From: Verrucomicrobiota bacterium
Lineage (GTDB): Bacteria; Verrucomicrobiota; Verrucomicrobiia; Limisphaerales; AV2
Direction of reading: 5' to 3'
Length of the DNA stretch: 5,892 nucleotides
NCBI GenBank assembly: GCA_003218935.1
Contig: QHPA01000044.1
Coordinates: forward strand, 1-5,892
The translations under genes and the position numbers were made by a program. Positions 3,701-5,892 of this stretch are shown one piece after another. The notes beneath the pieces are model-generated. The model was not told the origin of the DNA and did no database searches. It saw only the letters and a list, made by a program, of their open reading frames with translations. The stretch's first letter is position 1. The number at the start of each line of letters is the position of its first letter.

Positions 3701-5892
3701 CAATTGGGCGACACACCATTCCGGCGAAACGCGCTTCGAGTGGTCGGTTTCAAACAGAATCCGGACCCACCTTTGCAGTGTTCGGATTGCGATGAAGATT
3801 TTGGCGTGCCGGCAATTTTGGGCGCGCCCGCGTCTGTCGCCAGCGGCATGAATGTGACGCTGGATTACAGCAGTTATCCGTCATTTGATTTCGATGAGTT
3901 CTCGTTAGGGCCTGATTTTTCCGACTCATTCACGCCGCCGTCCGACGCCACGGCGATTACGTTCGAATCCGTGTCCGGCAAACCGTGCGGGATGAGTTAT
4001 CCGAACATCGGCGTGGACAGTCCAGGCCGCGTCGTTTTCCTCTCGTTCCCGTTCGACGCCATCCCAACGAACGGCGTGGCACCGAACAACGCAGTTACCT
4101 TGTTGCGGAACGCCGTCAATTTCCTTGCGCCCGGCGCCAACGGCCAGGGCGTGGTGTTCCTCGACAACACGCTTTACACGACCAACGACGTGCTGTTGGT
4201 GGAAGTTGGCGATTCGGATTTGGCCGGAACCGGCCAGGCGCAGGTCAGTTTTGTCACCGGTTCGCGGACGAATCGGACGACCGTCACTCTGTTGGAGACG
4301 ACGCATCCGGGATTGTTCAGGGGCGCTCTCACCCTCGTGGGCGGAAACTCGGACACAAACCAACTGCAGGTGGCCGACGGCGACACGATCACCGCGACAT
4401 ATTTTGATGAATCGAACAACAGGAATGTGACCGCCACAGCCAGCATTGACACGCGGCCACCGGTCATTTCGCGGGTAGCGGCGACCACCGATTACTACAA
4501 CGCGAACGTGACTTGGGGGACTTCCAAGCCGGCGGATTCGGCCGTGCAATATGGCGACTTGTCGCAGCCTCCGGCGAACGTCGCCTTCGTGAGCGCTTTG
4601 GTCACAAACCATTCTGTTACGATCGGCGGGCTTCTGGCGAATCGGACTTATCGTTATCAGGTCGTCAGTCGCGACCAGGCCGGTAACACTACCGCGGATG
4701 ATAACAATGGAAATCTTTACACGTTTCAAACGCTCAAGGCGCCGGCACCGCCGTGGTTTGACAATCTGGAAAGCGGCGCGCCGGGTTGGAAGATGGTTCC
4801 CGATCCGGTCAACGGCTCCGACATCAACTGGACGCTCGGCACGCCCAACAACGGGCTGGTCACCAGCGCTCATTCTGGCACCAATGCGTGGGGCAGCGAC
4901 CTCAATGGTAACCAGAATTTTTTGCTCGCCAGCAGCTATCTGTACAGTCCGGTCATTGATCTCTCCGGCCTTACGTCGGCGAAACTCACTTTTTGGGACG
5001 TTCACGATTTCAGCCGAGTTGACCCTACTCTTGGTGCGTATGAAGAAGACGGCGGCGTATTGATCAGCACCAATAGCAGCACACCGCCCAGCCTCAATCT
5101 GCCGCTGGGAGTGGACTTCGCAGGTGACGTGGCGGACACCTGGAAACTGGAAACTGTGGACTTGACGCCGTGGGTCGGCCAGACCATTCAAGTCGTCTTC
5201 TATTATCAAGGTTTCGCCTTCGGCGACACGATCTATGGTTGGACGTTTGACGACGTCAGTATCACCGGCGTTGTGGCGGCAGGAAGCGTCAACATCTCGA
5301 AGAATATCGAGCAAGGAACATACTCATTGTTCTCGCTTTCCCCCATCGGCCTCGTCCCCGTCCAATCCGGCGTTGCGCTTTCCGTCACCATCAGCAATCT
5401 GCCCGCCGTCCGATACGTCCTGCGGTTCGGCGACGTGCCGTACTATCAAACTCCGGCCGACTTGACGAACACGCTGACTGCCGGCGGCACGGTGAATTTC
5501 ACCGGCCAGTACGCCTTTTTCGACGCCAACACGAACGGCATTTCGGACAGTTGGGAACGGAATTACTTCGGCGCGGTTTCGACGAACCGCACGCAACTGA
5601 CGGATACTGACGGGGACGGTATGACTGATTACGCCGAGTTTATCGCGGGCACGGACCCGAACAATGCAAGTTCGGTTTTGGAGTTGACGCCGCCCGCGGC
5701 GCAGCCGAACGGGGATTTGCGGTTCGACTGGCCGTCGGTTCCGGGCCGCGCCTATCGGCTGGACGCCAGCACCGATCTGGTCCATTGGACGCTCTCCTCG
5801 GATTGGATTCCGGCCACGACGACAACCGCGTCGGTGGTTCTGGCGCCCCAAACGACCGGCGCGAGTTATTTTTATCGGTTGGAAGTACGGCC
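626..5892 (+). CDS. Secreted multidomain S8 (Kp-43-type subtilisin) protease, 3'-partial
   Basis: This frame is open for 1755 full codons to the window edge without a stop or frameshift. It starts at ATG 626, the first start after an in-frame TAG at 620-622, and the start gives a good signal peptide. It is predicted to be an endopeptidase exported by Sec and acting outside the cytoplasm. Domains by residue: signal peptide 1-30; propeptide about 31-225; S8 catalytic domain about 230-566; jelly-roll about 577-706; beta-sandwich/Fn3 unit 714-905; alpha/beta domain about 908-1173; second unit 1175-1367; MAM/LamG-like 1377-1549; PEGA-like 1553-1632; TSP3-like repeats 1633-1680; terminal beta domain 1685-end. 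It is about three times the length of the Bacillus Kp-43 precursor as I recall it, owing to the C-terminal modules. There is no clear Shine-Dalgarno sequence. It is probably transcribed alone from the sigma-54 candidate. The final residues, FYRLEVRP, resemble natural ends of such proteins, so few codons are likely missing. Confidence 0.93.
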   Translation, partial: MRVNLPHAERRRLGFRTGFCLFIGAVGVLAQDKVIRLRNETISTPPKTGAVLKAQVAESPASGLFLVQFNNPLQPAWREQLRQMRVELVRYVPEDAFIARFNNVSPASVGALSFVHWVGSYRPELKIHPRLVAAATAAARTNETVSVNILLSSSATAAEIAAARSDMAVVYHESHLRQGIVVRGELLPRRLDALSRSSAVLWIERAPKRKLVDEAASKLVGGDDGNVATPTVTQQLGFDGTGVTVCVADTGLDSGDTNTMHPDMLGRVAGFQYYGGLTDGSDGYGHGTHCAGIVAGNAATGETDPDTGRFYGLGVASGANLFVERIFDDNANEVSPFPSDETLTRDAVRHGARIGSNSWGNDVQGDYDIDAAQFDELVRDADAGTAGDQPYLLEFSAGNAGPGSQTMDSPASAKNVIATGASENVPGTLALTYGLYADGPDTMCDFSSRGPCADGRIKPDLVAPGSWIASAASSAAPDEAAIAWTAIDNFYVYMGGTSMSGPHAAGAAAVFVQYYQSTHTNAVPSPALVKAALINSADELDQSNGGPGPVPNNDEGWGRINLTKIIVTNFNAAPRYYQYLDQTVLLTNSQVYEQHVFVEASDEPLKITLAYTDVPGFPGALPALVNDLDLEVVGPDGRLYRGNQFGAGESVPNAPTPDKLNNVEGVFLSQPVPGDYLVRVRASKVVQDAISNTPEIDQDFALVTSGNLTRPGVGIVLLDRPSYTAPGLIQMEVLDAARAASSTVSVLVTNLTTHQSITSELSALGNYGAFTGAVATVTGIAGPGQMQIANGNAIEADYFDSTGTKRVATAVADLVPSMISSVAATTEVGVLTITWQTSEPATSIVRYGTNSSNLNLGVTNTALVTSHVVKLSQLIPDKTYFFLVVSADAAGNAATDNNSGALFTFIGVATPTVLLVDAYDTTAEEANGATVIPDGAYTNVLTSAGISYGFWKVIARGGPQLTDLTPFPVVIWRTTDDIINYGVDADGLPDPAATNNTLNAQQQFMIQNYLNGGGSFFMASMGILSQLGDTPFRRNALRVVGFKQNPDPPLQCSDCDEDFGVPAILGAPASVASGMNVTLDYSSYPSFDFDEFSLGPDFSDSFTPPSDATAITFESVSGKPCGMSYPNIGVDSPGRVVFLSFPFDAIPTNGVAPNNAVTLLRNAVNFLAPGANGQGVVFLDNTLYTTNDVLLVEVGDSDLAGTGQAQVSFVTGSRTNRTTVTLLETTHPGLFRGALTLVGGNSDTNQLQVADGDTITATYFDESNNRNVTATASIDTRPPVISRVAATTDYYNANVTWGTSKPADSAVQYGDLSQPPANVAFVSALVTNHSVTIGGLLANRTYRYQVVSRDQAGNTTADDNNGNLYTFQTLKAPAPPWFDNLESGAPGWKMVPDPVNGSDINWTLGTPNNGLVTSAHSGTNAWGSDLNGNQNFLLASSYLYSPVIDLSGLTSAKLTFWDVHDFSRVDPTLGAYEEDGGVLISTNSSTPPSLNLPLGVDFAGDVADTWKLETVDLTPWVGQTIQVVFYYQGFAFGDTIYGWTFDDVSITGVVAAGSVNISKNIEQGTYSLFSLSPIGLVPVQSGVALSVTISNLPAVRYVLRFGDVPYYQTPADLTNTLTAGGTVNFTGQYAFFDANTNGISDSWERNYFGAVSTNRTQLTDTDGDGMTDYAEFIAGTDPNNASSVLELTPPAAQPNGDLRFDWPSVPGRAYRLDASTDLVHWTLSSDWIPATTTTASVVLAPQTTGASYFYRLEVR
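716..1300 (+). other. N-terminal propeptide of the protease
   Basis: Residues 31 to about 225 precede the catalytic domain. The opening part (GLFLVQFNNPLQPAWREQL, then Y-V-P-E-D-A-F-I-A-R-F and H-W-V-G-S-Y-R-P) follows the pattern of Kp-43-type precursors as I recall them. In that family the propeptide assists folding and is removed during maturation. An alanine-rich stretch (about residues 132-140) and a basic segment, APKRKLVDEA, lie closer to the junction. The exact cleavage site cannot be read from sequence; the boundary given is approximate. Confidence 0.6.
1313..2323 (+). other. Peptidase S8 catalytic domain
   Basis: The full catalytic set is present. Asp249 lies in VADTGLDSG (GAT 1370-1372), His286 in GHGTHCAGIVAGN (CAC 1481-1483), the oxyanion-hole Asn399 in SAGNAGPGS (AAC 1820-1822), and the nucleophile Ser498 in GGTSMSGPHAAG (AGC 2117-2119). 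Other Kp-43-like landmarks are GARIGSNSWG, ASAKNVIATGASEN, FSSRGP, DGRIKPDLVAPGS, YMGGTSM and GWGRIN (residues 556-561). Cys444 and Cys452 bracket FSSRGP and could form a disulfide. The Asp-His gap (37) and His-Ser gap (212) are larger than in classical subtilisin (32 and 157), indicating loop insertions, but all motifs are intact, so the enzyme should be active. Confidence 0.93.
2354..2743 (+). other. C-terminal jelly-roll domain of Kp-43-type proteases
   Basis: Residues about 577-706 carry the series found after the catalytic domain in Kp-43: PLKITLAYTDVPG, ALVNDLDLEVVGPDG (Asn626 to Asp629 in the core), YRGN, DKLNNVEGVF, PGDYLVRVRA and QDFALVTSG. In the Bacillus enzyme this is a calcium-binding beta-barrel packed against the catalytic domain. 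It defines the subfamily and marks the end of the conserved protease proper; everything downstream is accessory. Confidence 0.8.
2765..3340 (+). repeat. Protein-level repeat copy 1: beta-sandwich + Fn3
   Basis: Residues 714-905. The first half begins GIVLLDRPSYTAPGLIQMEV and ends with NGNAIEADYFDSTGTKR. The second half, from about residue 816, is a fibronectin type III domain: ISSVAATTEVGVLTITWQTS, EPATSIVRYGTN, TSHVVKLSQLIPDKTYFFLV, SADAAGNAATDNN. It aligns end to end with residues 1175-1367 and has nearly the same length (192 against 193). Such modules usually bind ligands or act as spacers in secreted enzymes. Confidence 0.75.
3347..4144 (+). other. Alpha/beta domain between the repeats (GATase/gingipain-like, inferred)
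   Basis: Residues about 908-1173 begin TVLLVDAYDTTAEEANGA, followed by YTNVLTSAGISYGFWKV, FPVVIWRTTDDI, FMIQNYLNGGGSFFMASMGI and a closing RVVFLSFPFDAIP...LLRNAVNFLAPG. This alternation of beta strands and helices resembles the flavodoxin/GATase1-like domains seen beside InhA-type and gingipain-like secreted proteases. I see no catalytic triad, so a structural or binding role is likelier. An acidic segment with C-S-D-C-D-E-D (Cys1052, Cys1055) and a third Cys at 1121 set this copy apart. The family assignment is from memory of the pattern. Confidence 0.5.
4148..4726 (+). repeat. Protein-level repeat copy 2: beta-sandwich + Fn3
   Basis: Residues 1175-1367. It begins GVVFLDNTLYTTNDVLLVEV and includes TVTLLETTHPGLFRGALTL and DGDTITATYFDESNNR, matching copy 1 at the same offsets. 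The Fn3 half from about residue 1278 reads PPVISRVAATTDYYNANVTW, KPADSAVQYGD, TNHSVTIGGLLANRTYRYQV, SRDQAGNTTADDNNGNLYTF. The first half of this copy keeps the L-x-E-T...G-x-F-x-G pattern better than copy 1. Confidence 0.75.
4754..5272 (+). other. MAM/LamG-like beta-sandwich (InhA C-terminal type)
   Basis: Residues 1377-1549 follow the pattern of concanavalin-like domains in immune inhibitor A and related secreted proteases: WFDNLESGAPGW, NWTLGTPNNG, SGTNAWGSDLNGNQ, YLYSPVIDLSGL, AKLTFWDVHDF, DGGVLIST, VDLTPWVGQTIQVVFYYQ and a closing GWTFDDVSI. The usual role is binding of carbohydrate or protein, often with calcium. The substrate cannot be told from sequence. Confidence 0.7.
5282..5521 (+). 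other. PEGA-like beta domain
   Basis: Residues 1553-1632 begin GSVNISKNIEQGTYSLFSLS, with VRYVLRFGDVPYYQTP in the middle and GGTVNFTGQYAFF at the end. The spacing of strands and the RFGDVPYYQTP turn resemble PEGA-type domains often repeated in cell-envelope proteins. It links the MAM-like domain to the calcium-binding segment. Confidence 0.5.
5522..5665 (+). other. TSP3-like calcium-binding repeats
   Basis: Residues 1633-1680 contain two acidic loops of the thrombospondin type 3 style: DANTNGISDSWERNYFG and, from residue 1660, DTDGDGMTDYAEFIAGTDP. The D-x-D-x-D-G-x-x-D spacing binds calcium in the family. Such segments commonly stand before the last domain of large exported proteins and may stiffen or protect the C-terminal stalk. 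Confidence 0.8.
5678..5892 (+). other. C-terminal beta domain, incomplete by a few codons at most
   Basis: Residues 1685 onwards read LELTPPAAQPNGDLRFDWPS, then VPGRAYRLDASTDLVHWT, SDWIPATTTTASVVLAP and SYFYRLEVRP. The G-R-x-Y-R-L...S-T-D-L-x-x-W motif with a closing F-Y/F-R-L is, as I recall, a very common last domain in exported Verrucomicrobiota proteins and may serve sorting or surface attachment; its function is not known to me. No PEP-CTERM, LPXTG or hydrophobic tail is visible. The window cuts the next codon after two bases (CC, proline). Confidence 0.6.

Noticed and set aside
3074..3703. Minus-strand frame of 209 codons
   Set aside because: Antisense to the first Fn3 domain and the alpha/beta domain; no motif or start signal.
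3926..5314. Long minus-strand frame of 462 codons
   Set aside because: It lies wholly antisense to the protease, whose domains are clear in this interval. Its translation is rich in Arg, Val and His with no motif, as expected for the complement of a GC-rich gene without stops.
626..5892. Possible frameshift or pseudogene in the protease
   Set aside because: The frame reads without a stop from 626 to the end, with every domain in order and all catalytic residues intact.

Overview
The window looks like chromosome from a Verrucomicrobiota bacterium, probably Pedosphaera/Limisphaerales-like. The base for this is indirect. There is a REP-like palindrome with the TAGTGGCACGGGCGTCCC core that I associate with this group. 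There is a short protein with the RARWWFAQMRQVVD motif that I recall as typical of these genomes. There is also a very large secreted protease whose C-terminus (DTDGDGMTDYAEFIAGTDP, then an all-beta domain ending FYRLEVRP) has the style of their many exported proteins. No taxonomic marker gene is present.

Layout: positions 1-253 contain no convincing gene, only a nested inverted repeat (101-223) with a REP-like doublet at its centre. A small gene on the minus strand (254-454) points towards that palindrome. A 171-bp divergent intergenic region (455-625) follows and contains a very good sigma-54 (-24/-12) promoter candidate facing right. From 626 to the end of the window there is one uninterrupted plus-strand reading frame of at least 1755 codons. 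It has no stop inside the window, but the last residues suggest that the stop lies just beyond it.

The long gene encodes an exported, multidomain subtilisin-family (S8) serine protease of the Kp-43 type. In order it has a signal peptide, an N-terminal propeptide, the catalytic domain (Asp249, His286, Asn399, Ser498), a C-terminal jelly-roll domain, a beta-sandwich plus Fn3 unit, a gingipain/InhA-like alpha/beta domain, a second copy of the beta-sandwich plus Fn3 unit, a MAM/LamG-like domain, a PEGA-like beta domain, TSP3-like calcium-binding acidic repeats and a terminal beta domain. It probably degrades extracellular protein at or near the cell surface, with the long C-terminal part used for binding or spacing. 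Its promoter suggests control by an activator-dependent RpoN system rather than constitutive expression.

I see no evidence of a wholly new multi-gene system here. The points most worth a second look are the sigma-54 promoter in front of a giant secreted protease, the tiny WWF-motif gene beside it, the nested palindrome, and the internal domain duplication.
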